Positions 33,153 to 42,186 of a stretch of DNA of 64,000 nt are shown here, piece after piece. The stretch lies in the NCBI RefSeq assembly GCF_900110245.1, contig NZ_FOCZ01000001.1, positions 868,001 to 932,000 of the forward strand. Reading direction: 5' to 3'. This DNA comes from Niastella yeongjuensis. GTDB lineage: Bacteria > Bacteroidota > Bacteroidia > Chitinophagales > Chitinophagaceae. The notes beneath the pieces are model-generated. The model worked only from the letters and a program-made list of their open reading frames with translations, did not search any database and was not told the DNA's origin. Every line of letters starts with the position of its first letter. The first letter of the stretch is position 1. Position numbers and translations under genes: made by a program.

Positions 33153-34370
33153 ATGCCTGGCTTTGAACTTTTTGGCGCCGATGAACGCAAACATGTAAAC
33201 GATGTAATGGAAACCGGTATCCTGATGCGATTTGGTTTTGATGGTGCCCGTAAAGGGATCTGGAAAGCAAAGGAACTGGAAGCCGCTATCAACAAAAAAT
33301 TTGGTTGTCAGTATACACACCTCGTATCCAGCGGTACTACCGCCCTTACCACAGTTATGAGTGCATTGGGAATTGGGTATGGCGATGAAGTGATTATGCC
33401 CACCTTTACGTTTGTTGCCAGTTTTGAGTGTATCATCAGTGTGGGCGCTGTTCCCGTGCTGGTTGATGTGGATGATACCCTTACCATGAACCCCGATGCC
33501 GTTCGCAAAGCCATTACACCCAAAACAAAGTGTGTAATGCCAGTGCATATGTGCGGTGCTGCGGCCGATATGGATGCCCTGAGACAGATTTGTAAAGAGC
33601 ACAACCTGTTGTTATTGGAAGACGCCTGCCAAAGCTTTGGCGCTACTTATAAAGGAAAATACCTGGGAACCATCGGCGATGCCGGTACCTTCTCATTCGA
33701 CTTTGTAAAAACAGTAACCTGCGGCGAAGGCGGTGCTATTGTAACCAACCGGGAAGATATTTACATCGGCAGCGATGGATTCAGTGATCATGGTCACGAC
33801 CACAAAGGGGTTGACCGCGGTGCCGATCTGCATCCCTTCCTGGGTTATAATTTCCGCATTTCAGAACTGCATGCTGCAGTTGGGTTGGCGCAATTTAACC
33901 GCTTGGATGAGTTTGTGGCCAAACAACGCGCGGGCCATGCCCAATTGAAAGCTGTACTGGCCCAGGTGCCGGAGATCAGCTTCCGCCGCCTGCCCGATGA
34001 AGCCGGCGACAGCTGCACCTTCCTGAGCTGGTTCCTGCCAACAACAGAACTTACCCAGGCTGTAGTAGCAGAAATGAAAGCCCAGAATATCTGGGGCGGT
34101 AATTTCTACTGGTTCGATCACAACTGGCATTATATCCGCAAATGGGAGCACCTGAAAAAAGGCGTTACCCTCAATGCCCTGCATCCTGAGTACAAGGCAG
34201 CTATTATGGCCCAGGCCAATAAAGATTTTTCGGCCAGTGATGCGGTAATGAGCCGTGGTATCACTACCCAGATCTCATTGATGCCAACAGAGCAACAAAT
34301 GAAAGAAAAAGGAGAGAAAATTGTAAGTGCAGTTAAAAAAGTACTGGCTGCACAAAAGATATCAGCCTGA
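33153..34370 (+). CDS. DegT/DnrJ/EryC1/StrS-family aminotransferase, KdnA-like
   Basis: The protein is a PLP-dependent sugar aminotransferase. It opens with MPGFELFGADE, and the PLP-lysine segment is SFDFVKTVTCGEGGAIVTN with Lys186. The substrate-loop FSDHGHDHKGVDRG and NFRISELHAAVGLAQ follow, and the C-terminal part contains FYWFDHNWHYIRKWEH. This pattern is the one I recall for KdnA, which converts 8-oxo-Kdo to 8-amino-Kdo in lipid A biosynthesis of Shewanella. KdnA normally works with the dehydrogenase KdnB; no such gene is adjacent here, so the substrate is unproven. The 405-residue length fits. The gene is a single unit with its own promoter and downstream hairpin. Confidence 0.82.
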   Translation: MPGFELFGADERKHVNDVMETGILMRFGFDGARKGIWKAKELEAAINKKFGCQYTHLVSSGTTALTTVMSALGIGYGDEVIMPTFTFVASFECIISVGAVPVLVDVDDTLTMNPDAVRKAITPKTKCVMPVHMCGAAADMDALRQICKEHNLLLLEDACQSFGATYKGKYLGTIGDAGTFSFDFVKTVTCGEGGAIVTNREDIYIGSDGFSDHGHDHKGVDRGADLHPFLGYNFRISELHAAVGLAQFNRLDEFVAKQRAGHAQLKAVLAQVPEISFRRLPDEAGDSCTFLSWFLPTTELTQAVVAEMKAQNIWGGNFYWFDHNWHYIRKWEHLKKGVTLNALHPEYKAAIMAQANKDFSASDAVMSRGITTQISLMPTEQQMKEKGEKIVSAVKKVLAAQKISA

Positions 34371-34394
34371 TAATAATTTTAAAATTGGGCCTGC

Positions 34395-34434
34395 GTTTAG
34401 AAGGTGGTTGCCATACAGCGATCACCTTCTAAAC
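34395..34434. terminator. Strong hairpin after the aminotransferase gene
   Basis: GTTTAGAAGGTG (34395-34406) is complementary to CACCTTCTAAAC (34423-34434), and further GTTGC/GCGAT pairing inside extends the stem. The T tract after it is weak, so it may be a terminator or an mRNA-stabilising structure. Confidence 0.55.
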
Positions 34435-34459
34435 TTTACAAACCCGGCGTAATTAGAAA

Positions 34460-34987
34460 ATGAAAAGAACCGCTATCGCTATAAAAACAGGCCTTATCCT
34501 TGGCCTGGGTGCATTATTAATTTTGGCCAGTTGTAAAAGTCAGGATACCACTACTGCCGGGCCCGACAATGTGAGTGATTCTGCCCGCAAAGTGCAGGAC
34601 CGCGTAGACAGCCTCAGAAAGACCCACTATTTGAATAACGACCTCTCGATAATTTTCCTCGATGCTACTTCCTGGATCATGAAAACCCAAATGGCGCTTA
34701 CGAGGGCCGAAATAGCCGGCAATAAAAAGGCGATGGTCGATAGCCTGGTTATTAACAGTACCCAGGGAGATACCTTGTATTTGACCCTGCGCAGAATGTA
34801 TGAGGCGGGGGCCGTGTTTGCCACCAGCTATACCGAAAAGGACCAGTACCGGGCCATGCGCGAACCAGACAGCTCGAAGTTATGGTTGCAGAAATACTTT
34901 CAGGGAAATACGCCTACAGAGGCACTGACTACCTTACAGAAATTTCAGAACGATGCTACGGTGATCAATAAGATCGTTCGGAGGTAG
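34460..34987 (+). CDS. Lipoprotein of unknown function
   Basis: The N-terminus is a clear lipoprotein signal (LGALLILASC, Cys28), followed by a Thr/Ser/Asp-rich linker. The remaining 140 residues are mostly helical and charged (RKVQDRVDSLRKTHYLNNDLSIIFLDATSWIMKTQ, then GDTLYLTLRRMYEAGAVF). No catalytic motif or known domain is recognised. The stop codon abuts the stop of the convergent gene at 34988 with no spacer, so read-through or antisense overlap of the two mRNAs is likely. Confidence 0.7.
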   Translation: MKRTAIAIKTGLILGLGALLILASCKSQDTTTAGPDNVSDSARKVQDRVDSLRKTHYLNNDLSIIFLDATSWIMKTQMALTRAEIAGNKKAMVDSLVINSTQGDTLYLTLRRMYEAGAVFATSYTEKDQYRAMREPDSSKLWLQKYFQGNTPTEALTTLQKFQNDATVINKIVRR

Positions 34988-35359
34988 TTACTTTCCCTCC
35001 AATCTATTCACATATTCCAGAGAGCCCAGCCTGAACCGCAAAGGAACCTTTGTGGTTTTCTCGAATTGCAATTCCTTTTTGCAAAAGAAGCCAAACTGTT
35101 GGGTGTAACAATTGTTACTTATTGTATTAACAGCCGTGGGTGGCTGAAATACAGGCGGAACGGTCATGCTGGGGCGGTTTAGCACATGAAAACCAATTGT
35201 TGGTAACTTTTTCGGCAATTTATACATAGAAACCGGCGCCACTCTTGTGGAAGAAAATAACACCCTATCCAATGTTATATTTACCTGATTTTGAGCCGAA
35301 GTTGTTCCTGCCCGCAAACAAAAAGCCGCAAAGACAATAATTTTATAAAATCGTTTCAC
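34988..35359 (-). CDS. Small secreted protein of unknown function
   Basis: The 123-residue protein starts with a signal peptide ([18 protein letters not shown]... ending TSAQ near residue 23). The mature part is Pro/Val-rich with three Cys ([15 protein letters not shown] plus one in the signal) and a basic C-terminus. It has no recognised domain. The convergent lipoprotein gene ends one base away, and the rpoN gene is divergent upstream. The start ATG 35359 fits the signal peptide; coding status rests on the signal peptide and compatible composition. Confidence 0.6.
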   Translation of the reverse strand: MKRFYKIIVFAAFCLRAGTTSAQNQVNITLDRVLFSSTRVAPVSMYKLPKKLPTIGFHVLNRPSMTVPPVFQPPTAVNTISNNCYTQQFGFFCKKELQFEKTTKVPLRFRLGSLEYVNRLEGK

Positions 35360-35463
35360 AACGTTGATTACATTTGTCTGTAAATTTACGGCCTGATTTT
35401 TGTGGTTGCCGCGAATTTTTGTTAAATTTTCAGGCGACTAATCGAAATAAAATATTGACGCAC

Positions 35464-36951
35464 ATGGCATTGAGTCAAAGTTTACAGCAAAAGCTATTAC
35501 AAAAACTTTCTCCCCAGCAAATTCAGCTGATGAAACTGCTGCAGGTGCCTACGGCTAATTTGGAAGAACGGATCAAAGAAGAGCTGGAAGAAAATCCCGC
35601 TTTGGAAGTGTCTGAAGAAAATCATGACGAGTACGATAATGAGACTAAGGATGAATTCGACAGCAGCGATGAAGAGGATTTTGATGTGGATGGCAGTGAG
35701 GATGAATACGACAATATCGACATTAGCGAATACGTAGGCGACGAAGACGGAGAAATAGCTGATTATAAGTTGCGGGATGATAATTATCCCGAAATGGATG
35801 ACAAAAAAGTTGTTCCATATAGAATAGAAACGTCTTTTCATGAACACCTGCTGGGGCAGCTGGGCATGATGAAGATGAGCGACAATGAACGCAAGATCGC
35901 AGAACAAATCGTAGGCAGTATAGACGATGATGGTTACCTGCGCCGCGAAACGGCGGCCATTGTGGATGACCTCGCGTTCCGCCAGAATATTGAAACCAAC
36001 GAGCAGGAAGTGGAAAAGGTGATCAAAATGATACAACAGTTTGATCCGCCGGGAGTATGCGCCCGTGACCTGCAGGAATGTTTGTTGTTGCAACTGGCCC
36101 GTCAGCAACGCGAAGGCAAAAACGTAGATAAAGCCATCGACGTGCTCACCGATTACTTTGATGAATTTACCAAAAAGCACTACGATAAAATTCAGCGTGG
36201 GTTGAACCTCGATGATGAGGGATTGAAGGATGTGATTGGTCAGATCATTAAGCTTACGCCGAAACCCGGTGGTAACCATGGCGACATCAACAAGGCTGAA
36301 AGCTATGTAGTGCCCGACTTCTTTGTATTTAACAACGGCGGCAAGCTGGAGCTTACCTTAAACTCCAAAAACGCTCCTGATCTGCGCATCAGCGAAGGTT
36401 ATCGGGATATGCTGCGGGAATACGATAAAGGCAGTAAGAAAGACAAGCGGCAAAAAGAAGCGGTATTATTCATAAAACAAAAGATAGATGCAGCCAAGTG
36501 GTTCATCGATGCCATTAAACAACGCCAGCATACGCTGAGCAGCGTTATGGAAACCATCATGACCTATCAACGGGAGTTTTTCCTCACCGGCGATGAAACT
36601 ACCATGAAGCCCATGATCCTGAAAGATATTGCCGAACGCACCGGACTCGATATTTCTACCGTAAGCCGGGTGGCCAACAGCAAATTTGTACAAACTGAGT
36701 TTGGTACCTACCGGTTAAAATTCTTCTTTAGTGAATCGCTCAGTACCGACAGTGGGGAAGAGGTATCTACCCGGGAGGTAAAAAAGATTCTCAGCGACCT
36801 GATAGAAGGAGAAAGCAAAAAGAAACCATTGAGCGACGAAAAACTCACTGAGCTATTGCAGGAAAAAGGTTATAATATTGCACGCCGAACCGTTGCCAAG
36901 TACCGCGAACAATTGAACATTCCCGTGGCCCGGTTACGGAAAGAACTGTAA
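35464..36951 (+). CDS. rpoN: RNA polymerase sigma-54 factor (RpoN)
   Basis: The start is taken at ATG 35464 (MALSQSLQQKLLQKLSPQQIQLMKLLQVP), because this sequence is the canonical region I and an upstream extension to 35374 has no homologous character. Region I spans about residues 1-50, a highly acidic region II about 50-120 (DE-rich), the core-binding domain about 130-300, and the DNA-binding domain ends with the RpoN box ARRTVAKYRE near residue 475. Sigma-54 requires AAA+ activators, none of which is adjacent. The downstream membrane-protein gene starts 13 bases after the stop, suggesting an operon. Confidence 0.96.
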   Translation: MALSQSLQQKLLQKLSPQQIQLMKLLQVPTANLEERIKEELEENPALEVSEENHDEYDNETKDEFDSSDEEDFDVDGSEDEYDNIDISEYVGDEDGEIADYKLRDDNYPEMDDKKVVPYRIETSFHEHLLGQLGMMKMSDNERKIAEQIVGSIDDDGYLRRETAAIVDDLAFRQNIETNEQEVEKVIKMIQQFDPPGVCARDLQECLLLQLARQQREGKNVDKAIDVLTDYFDEFTKKHYDKIQRGLNLDDEGLKDVIGQIIKLTPKPGGNHGDINKAESYVVPDFFVFNNGGKLELTLNSKNAPDLRISEGYRDMLREYDKGSKKDKRQKEAVLFIKQKIDAAKWFIDAIKQRQHTLSSVMETIMTYQREFFLTGDETTMKPMILKDIAERTGLDISTVSRVANSKFVQTEFGTYRLKFFFSESLSTDSGEEVSTREVKKILSDLIEGESKKKPLSDEKLTELLQEKGYNIARRTVAKYREQLNIPVARLRKEL

Positions 36952-36964
36952 TAGCAAACTTTTT

Positions 36965-37627
36965 ATGTCAACAACACCGGTTACTGCTGTACCTCGCCCC
37001 CAACAACCAGCACCCATCAGGGTATTGGCGCATTTGTTTTCCTATGTTTTTCATCCGTTGTTTATTCCGGCGTATGTAACCGCGTATTTGTTATATGTTG
37101 ATCCCTATTCGTTTGCAGGAATAAATTATAAATACAAGTTCTTCCGGCTTATTTCCGTTTTCTTTAATACGGCCCTCATTCCGGGGTTCGCCGTGTTTTT
37201 AATGTGGCGGTTGAAGCTGATACAATCCATGCAGTTGCGCACGCAGAAAGAAAGGATCATTCCTTATGCCGCTGCCATGATCTTTTACTTCTGGGCCTGG
37301 TACGTTTTCCATAATCAGAAGGATAACCCACAGGCATTTCTTGATTTTCTGCTGGGTTCTTTTCTAGGAGTTTGTGCCGCCTGGTTTTTGAATATTATCG
37401 CAAAAGTGAGCATGCATGCTATTGGTGTAGGCGGATTGGCGACCTTCTTTTTGTTACAGGCATTTAACCAGCAGGATGTTACAGGCGTTTATTTCTCTAT
37501 CGCTATATTGATTACCGGAATAGTTTGTACCTCCCGTCTTATAGTTTCAGATCACACCCAAAAAGAGATTTACATGGGGCTTGTAGGTGGCGCCTTTTGC
37601 CAGTTACTCGCCGTATGGTTACAATAA
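36965..37627 (+). CDS. Polytopic membrane protein, PAP2-like
   Basis: The 220-residue protein has about six hydrophobic segments, starting after a Pro-rich N-terminal tail (about residue 20 on). The KVSMHAIGVGGL segment near 145 and LIVSDHTQKEIYMGLVGG near 190 resemble the PAP2 phosphatase motifs (SxxH and SxxHxxxD) but are not a full match. Family members are conserved next to rpoN in related bacteria, as far as I recall. A role in lipid-phosphate metabolism is possible but unproven. It is followed by a perfect bidirectional terminator. Confidence 0.75.
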   Translation: MSTTPVTAVPRPQQPAPIRVLAHLFSYVFHPLFIPAYVTAYLLYVDPYSFAGINYKYKFFRLISVFFNTALIPGFAVFLMWRLKLIQSMQLRTQKERIIPYAAAMIFYFWAWYVFHNQKDNPQAFLDFLLGSFLGVCAAWFLNIIAKVSMHAIGVGGLATFFLLQAFNQQDVTGVYFSIAILITGIVCTSRLIVSDHTQKEIYMGLVGGAFCQLLAVWLQ

Positions 37628-37648
37628 CCCTTCGATTCCACTTAGGGC

Positions 37649-37688
37649 AAAAAAGAATCCCGACGGTTACCGTCGGGATTCTTTTTTG
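37649..37688. terminator. Bidirectional terminator
   Basis: AAAAAAGAATCCCGACGG and CCGTCGGGATTCTTTTTT form a perfect stem of up to 18 bp with a TTA loop. It serves both the membrane-protein gene on the plus strand and the transpeptidase gene ending at 37716 on the minus strand. Confidence 0.92.
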
Positions 37689-37715
37689 TTTCAAACCCAT
37701 TGTAAAGGGTTCTTA

Positions 37716-38504
37716 TTATCCGTTCAATACTTTAGACTTCTGGATGTAACTTTTAGTAGGATGATAAATGAATAAGCAGGTACCATCCTTGATTGTTTCA
37801 ATTACTTTATCGGTTTCATCTGCAGGAAGCGCAGGGCAACCGTAACTGCGGCCATTCATAGCGGCGCGGCTTAAATAATCTTCACCTACATAGTAAGAAC
37901 CGTGAATCACGATGTTCCGTTTGTCGGCTTTGTCGTTGATATTTTTTTCCAGTCCTTCAATTTTTAAAGACAGGCCGTGGCTACCATAATAAGTATTGCT
38001 GGTAACATAAAAACCCAGGCTGCTTTTGTGCGACTCGGGGCTATTGGAGAACGACTGGGCAAACTCACCACCAGAATTACGGCCATGGGCTACAAAGGTG
38101 TTGATCAGCACTTTCTTTTCGGCCATGTCAATTACATAGAATCTCTTTCTGCGCGACGACTGGCTGAAGTCGCAGATAGAAAGCACTTCATTCTTCACGA
38201 CTTGTCCTTTTTCCACCAGGTATTTATATCCTTTTAACGCATATTCAAAAGCTGACACCGAAAGACCATATTTTCCCAGTTCCATTTGCGTATACAGCCC
38301 TATTGCTTCTTCCGCCAGCTTTTGGGCTGCCGTTTTTGCAAGCACCTTCACCGATTTAAAAACCGGGACGGGATTGGTTGATTTTACCGTTACTGGCTCC
38401 TCCTTCACGATTTCGGCTTCTGCTGCTCCTGATTTCACTACTGGTGATACTGCTAAAAAGCACACCAACACACCCAATGACATTTTCTTATATGTCCGCT
38501 TCAT
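37716..38504 (-). CDS. YkuD_2-family L,D-transpeptidase-like protein
   Basis: A signal peptide or anchor (about residues 1-28) is followed by a Val/Lys-rich linker and the catalytic domain from about 65. Key blocks are SICDFSQSSRRKRFYVID, VAHGRNSGGEFAQSFSNSP, KSSLGFYVTSNTYYG, the His in IVIHGSYYVG, and GRSYGCPALP with the nucleophile Cys223. These make the catalytic His/Cys of L,D-transpeptidases that form 3-3 peptidoglycan cross-links or anchor proteins. A close paralogue is encoded at 52965. The upstream minus-strand leader is AT-rich with no clear promoter. Confidence 0.88.
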   Translation of the reverse strand: MKRTYKKMSLGVLVCFLAVSPVVKSGAAEAEIVKEEPVTVKSTNPVPVFKSVKVLAKTAAQKLAEEAIGLYTQMELGKYGLSVSAFEYALKGYKYLVEKGQVVKNEVLSICDFSQSSRRKRFYVIDMAEKKVLINTFVAHGRNSGGEFAQSFSNSPESHKSSLGFYVTSNTYYGSHGLSLKIEGLEKNINDKADKRNIVIHGSYYVGEDYLSRAAMNGRSYGCPALPADETDKVIETIKDGTCLFIYHPTKSYIQKSKVLNG

Positions 38505-38703
38505 AGGAATTTTGAACTTCTAAAACGATTAACGACTATTTTTTTCTCAAGATTTACGCCCTTTAACGAAGGTTTTCGAAATTTATTTTCGTCATTTTAG
38601 CCTAAAATGCCGTGTTTTCCGAAATATTTCCGGTGGTATGCAAATAGGCCTATTGTGTACTAAGTAAAACTACGTAGTGGTAAGCAAGTATCTGGACGAC
38701 AAA

Positions 38704-39741
38704 TCATTGAGGACCGGCATGGTCCCTTCTTTCAATGTTGAACTCGTTCGCGTAAATTTTGATGAGGACGAGGAAAAGTGATATTAAAATAGGACCGAAT
38801 ATAAGCCCGATAAACCCGAAAAGGCCTACCCCGATAATAACTCCGAAACCGGTGATCAGGGGATGCACATCACCAATGCGTTTCAGTATTACAAACCGAA
38901 ACAGGTTATCGACCGTGCCTATAACGCCAAATCCATATAAAAGCATAATGACGCCTTTGGTTGTGTGACCGCCGGCAAAAAATAACAGTCCTACTGGTAC
39001 ATAGGCAATAGCCGCGCCTAATATAGGGAGCATACTGGTGATACAGGTGATCACAAACCAGAACCAGGGTTCATTAACACCCAGAATGAGATAACCGATC
39101 AGTCCTACAACACCCTGCAGAATGGCGATGAGGGGAATCCCGATGGCATTCGAATATACCATGGTGTTAAGCTCTCTGCGCAATAACAGCGTGTTCTCGT
39201 CTTTCACGGGTACCCAGTCGTAAAAGTTAGATTCCATTTTGCGTCCTTCCACCAACATGAAGTATAAAATAAAATACATGATCACTATGCTGGTGAGTGT
39301 ATCGAAAGCGCCGCCAAGGATCTTGGGTACTGTTTCTCCGGTCCAGGCGGTTATTTTCTGCAGATTGGTATCGGTGAGGATGTTTATTTTATACTGGCCT
39401 TCCAGCTTTCCTATATATGTTTTCAGGCTCTCCAGCACATCCTGCGAATGTTGCATGGCAAAGGCAACTTTTGAACTAAGCATATTTACCACCAGGAAAA
39501 TAGGCAGCAGAATAACCAGGAAAGACAACAGCATAAGCAGGGTGGCCGCCAGGCTTTTTTTCCATTTATACTGGCCTTGTAAAACAAACATCCATTTACG
39601 CAGCAGAACATATAAGGTATAGGCTCCCAGAAAAGCAGGTATCAGGCTTTTTAACTGGTTAAATAAAACCAGACCGAGAATAATAATAGTAGCTAAAATA
39701 AGGACCTGCCTGATGGCATTGTTAGGTATTTGTTGCTTCAT
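38704..39741 (-). CDS. AI-2E family transporter (YdiK/PerM-like)
   Basis: The 345-residue protein has about seven to eight hydrophobic helices, starting at residue 12, with a soluble periplasmic region between helices 3 and 4 (SKVAFAMQHSQDVLESLKTYIGKLEGQYKINILTD). The signature helix PLIAILQGVVGLIGYLILGVNEPWFW and the motif SMLPILGAAIAYVPVGL, with LFGFIGLIFGPI near the end, are typical of the family. Members export diverse small molecules, and only some move AI-2. It is downstream of the MATE gene on the same strand but separated by a terminator. Confidence 0.9.
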   Translation of the reverse strand: MKQQIPNNAIRQVLILATIIILGLVLFNQLKSLIPAFLGAYTLYVLLRKWMFVLQGQYKWKKSLAATLLMLLSFLVILLPIFLVVNMLSSKVAFAMQHSQDVLESLKTYIGKLEGQYKINILTDTNLQKITAWTGETVPKILGGAFDTLTSIVIMYFILYFMLVEGRKMESNFYDWVPVKDENTLLLRRELNTMVYSNAIGIPLIAILQGVVGLIGYLILGVNEPWFWFVITCITSMLPILGAAIAYVPVGLLFFAGGHTTKGVIMLLYGFGVIGTVDNLFRFVILKRIGDVHPLITGFGVIIGVGLFGFIGLIFGPILISLFLVLIKIYANEFNIERRDHAGPQ

Positions 39742-39797
39742 GCTGGTTGTAACTTAAGGAATTAACCAGTAATTGCAAAAGCTATTCCGCCAAAAAT

Positions 39798-39831
39798 GAA
39801 AAAGGGCTGACGGTACCGTCAGCCCTTTTTA
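39798..39831 (-). terminator. Terminator of the MATE gene
   Basis: AAAAAGGGCTGACGG and CCGTCAGCCCTTTTT form a perfect inverted repeat with a TA centre, giving T runs in both directions. It lies 13 bases after the MATE stop on the minus strand. Confidence 0.9.
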
Positions 39832-39843
39832 ACCAGAAAGCTG

Positions 39844-41325
39844 TTATATCTTAACTTTCTTCCATTTACCTTTTTTGAAGAGGATGATACCGGCAATAGT
39901 AATACCGGTTTCAGCCAGCACAATAGCGATAAATACGCCCTTGGGGCCCAGCTTAAACACCATAGCCAGCAAAAAAGCCAGCGGCACCTGGAACATCCAG
40001 AAACCAAATATATTGATCAGCGTGGGGGTACGGGTATCCCCGGCGCCATTAAAGGCATTGGTAACTACCATGCCTACACCATAAAAGATATAACCCAGGC
40101 TTACGATGCGTAAGGCCATTACTGCATAAGATTCAACCGTAACATCCTTGTTCATGAATGCCACTATTGGTTGGGCAAATAACAAAAATATCAGCGTAAC
40201 AAAGATCATGAAGATGGTATTGTATTTGGCGGTACGCCATACTGATTGTTCGGCTCTTTGCGGTTGCTGTGCGCCCAGGTTTTGACCAACCAGGGTGGCT
40301 GCGGCATTGCTCATACCCCAGGCGGGCAATAAGAAGAACATGATCAGTCTTATGGCAACGCCATAACCGGCAACCGCCGTATCACCGAATTCAGCCATAA
40401 TACGGGCCAGTACCATCCAACTGGCAGAAGCGATCAGGAATTGTGCAGTACCCGTCCAGGCAATATTTGAAATAGATTTAATGATGGGCCAGTCGGGCTT
40501 AAAATCCTGCTTTCTTACCTTGATCGATCTTTTACCGCTGAATAAATGATAGAGCTGATAAAGAACCCCAATACCGCGGCCAATGGTAGTGGCAATAGCT
40601 GCGCCGGTAATTCCAAAAGCAGGTATAGGCCCCAACCCGTAAATCAGTACCGGGCATAAGATGATATTACAGAAATTGGCGATCCATAACGAGCGCATAG
40701 CCATGGATGCATCACCGGCTCCCCGGAAGATACCATTGATCAGGAACAGCAACATAATTACCACGCTGCCACCATAAATGATGCGGGTATAATTTGTGCC
40801 TATATGAATGGTTTCGGCAGAAGCACCCATTGCTTTCAGAATTTCCGGCGCAAAAATTAAACCGGTAGTACTGATAATAACAGTTAAGATGAATGCAATG
40901 ATCAGCGATTGCATCCCGGCTTTTGATGCAGCTTCGGGATTCTTTTCACCAATGCGACGCGCTACCATGGCAGTAGCGGCCATACTTAAACCGATAGCCA
41001 GTGAATAAACAATGGTAAGCACCGATTCGGTAAGCACCACTGTTGACACTGCTTCGTTTTTGCCAAGATGACCTACAAAGTAAATATCCACCACCGCAAA
41101 AACCGACTCCATACACATTTCAAGTATCATGGGCACGGCCAGTAAAAAAACGGCACGGCGAATACTACCCTGCGTGTAATCCTGTTCCTGGCCCGATAAT
41201 GCCAGCTTAAATAAAGAGAAAAAAGATTTGATACGCATAGTAACTATGTTGGGTGTGTGGTCCGACATACAAATGCTGTTTAACAAGTAATACAATAAAT
41301 GAAACACCAGCGCTGCAAAGCGCAA
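39844..41325 (-). CDS. MATE-family multidrug efflux transporter
   Basis: The protein has twelve predicted helices in two halves, with the repeated MATE pattern (AVPMILEMCMESVFAVVDIYFVGHLG near residue 65; SASWMVLARIMAEFGDTAVAGYG near 305) and a basic inter-half loop (KRSIKVRKQDFKPDW). MATE proteins expel cationic drugs using Na+ or H+ gradients. The start is uncertain: ATG 41325 gives a hydrophobic N-terminal extension, whereas ATG 41268 (MSDHTPN) or 41238 (MRIKSFF) is more usual. The gene is divergent from a TetR-family regulator with an operator between them, so drug-inducible control is likely. Confidence 0.92.
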   Translation of the reverse strand: MRFAALVFHLLYYLLNSICMSDHTPNIVTMRIKSFFSLFKLALSGQEQDYTQGSIRRAVFLLAVPMILEMCMESVFAVVDIYFVGHLGKNEAVSTVVLTESVLTIVYSLAIGLSMAATAMVARRIGEKNPEAASKAGMQSLIIAFILTVIISTTGLIFAPEILKAMGASAETIHIGTNYTRIIYGGSVVIMLLFLINGIFRGAGDASMAMRSLWIANFCNIILCPVLIYGLGPIPAFGITGAAIATTIGRGIGVLYQLYHLFSGKRSIKVRKQDFKPDWPIIKSISNIAWTGTAQFLIASASWMVLARIMAEFGDTAVAGYGVAIRLIMFFLLPAWGMSNAAATLVGQNLGAQQPQRAEQSVWRTAKYNTIFMIFVTLIFLLFAQPIVAFMNKDVTVESYAVMALRIVSLGYIFYGVGMVVTNAFNGAGDTRTPTLINIFGFWMFQVPLAFLLAMVFKLGPKGVFIAIVLAETGITIAGIILFKKGKWKKVKI

Positions 41326-41424
41326 TTAAAAGGCAAGGGGGATCACGGCATATTCGACGAACACACCTGGTGCTGTAGTGAGATGAGTCTTAAAATTTCA
41401 TAATTCTAAAAATTGAAGAGGAAG

Positions 41425-41454
41425 CAAAGGTAGAGAATGGCTTTAACAACCAAA
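41425..41454 (-). promoter_or_regulatory. Promoter of the MATE gene
   Basis: On the minus strand TACCTTTG (41425-41432) matches the -7 consensus perfectly, and TTTG (41451-41454) lies 18 bases upstream as the -33 element. It sits about 100 bases before the first possible MATE start. Confidence 0.7.
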
Positions 41455-41541
41455 ACTTTTTTTGCCGGCAAGATGCCATGATACAAATAATAACCGATGA
41501 AACCGGATTTTCCGGGACTGAAGGGCGCGGGCATATTTTAA

Positions 41542-41572
41542 TTTTTAAATTAGACCGATCGGTTTATTTTTG
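41542..41572 (+). promoter_or_regulatory. Promoter with TetR operator upstream of the TetR gene
   Basis: TTTT at 41542-41545 and TATTTTTG at 41565-41572 form a Bacteroidota promoter with a 19-base spacer. A palindrome TAGACCGATCGGTTTA (41551-41566) fills the space between them and overlaps the -7 element; it is of the classic TetR-operator form, implying autorepression. The transcription start would fall at or next to the GTG at 41577. Confidence 0.65.
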
Positions 41573-41576
41573 TGAG

Positions 41577-42176
41577 GTGACAAAAGCAGAAAAAACAAAA
41601 GAGTTCATCATTGCCAGGGCCGCTCCCCTATTCAATAAAAAGGGATATGCAGGTACCAGTATGAGCGATATCATGAAGGCAACGGGTTTGGCAAAAGGTG
41701 GTTTATATGGCAATTTTGAAAGCAAGGATGAAATTGCCGCCCTCGCATTTGAATACTCCTATAATCAGTTAAAGGAAGATATTGGCCAAAAGATTAAGTC
41801 GAAAAAGACAGGCGTTGAAAAACTGCAAACCATTTTACAGTATTATAAGAACTACACCGTTACACCATCAATTGAAGGTGGTTGCCCGTTGTTGAATACG
41901 GCCGTTGATGCCGATGATGCTTATCCCTTTTTAAAAAAGAAAGCCCGGCTGGCATTGCAGGAAATGTTGGGATCGCTGCAGCATATATTAAAAAAGGGCA
42001 TACAGGAAGGCTCGTTCAGAACCGATTTGAATGTAAAGAAAGAAGCTGAATTGATCTTTGCCCAAATAGAAGGCGGAATCATGATGGCCAAAGTGCTCGA
42101 TGATGTAACGGTGCTGAACAGGTTACTGGAAAGCCTCAGGCATCGCATGGAAACAGAATATAAGAACCATCCATAA
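41577..42176 (+). CDS. TetR-family transcriptional repressor
   Basis: The start is taken at GTG 41577 (VTKAEKTKEFIIARAAPLFNKKGYAG), which fits the family; an in-frame ATG at 41478 would put the promoter and operator inside the gene. The helix-turn-helix is at about residues 24-47 (TSMSDIMKATGLAKGGLYGNFESKDE). The C-terminal ligand domain contains GGCPLLNTAVDADDA, typical of the TetR_C subgroup that responds to small molecules. The operator palindrome just upstream and the divergent MATE gene point to a drug-responsive repressor. A putative thioesterase gene follows after 10 bases. Confidence 0.9.
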   Translation: MTKAEKTKEFIIARAAPLFNKKGYAGTSMSDIMKATGLAKGGLYGNFESKDEIAALAFEYSYNQLKEDIGQKIKSKKTGVEKLQTILQYYKNYTVTPSIEGGCPLLNTAVDADDAYPFLKKKARLALQEMLGSLQHILKKGIQEGSFRTDLNVKKEAELIFAQIEGGIMMAKVLDDVTVLNRLLESLRHRMETEYKNHP

Positions 42177-42186
42177 AAAAGTATAT

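Noticed and set aside
35374-35463. N-terminal extension of RpoN
   Set aside because: The canonical sigma-54 region I begins at ATG 35464, and the extra residues have no homologous character.
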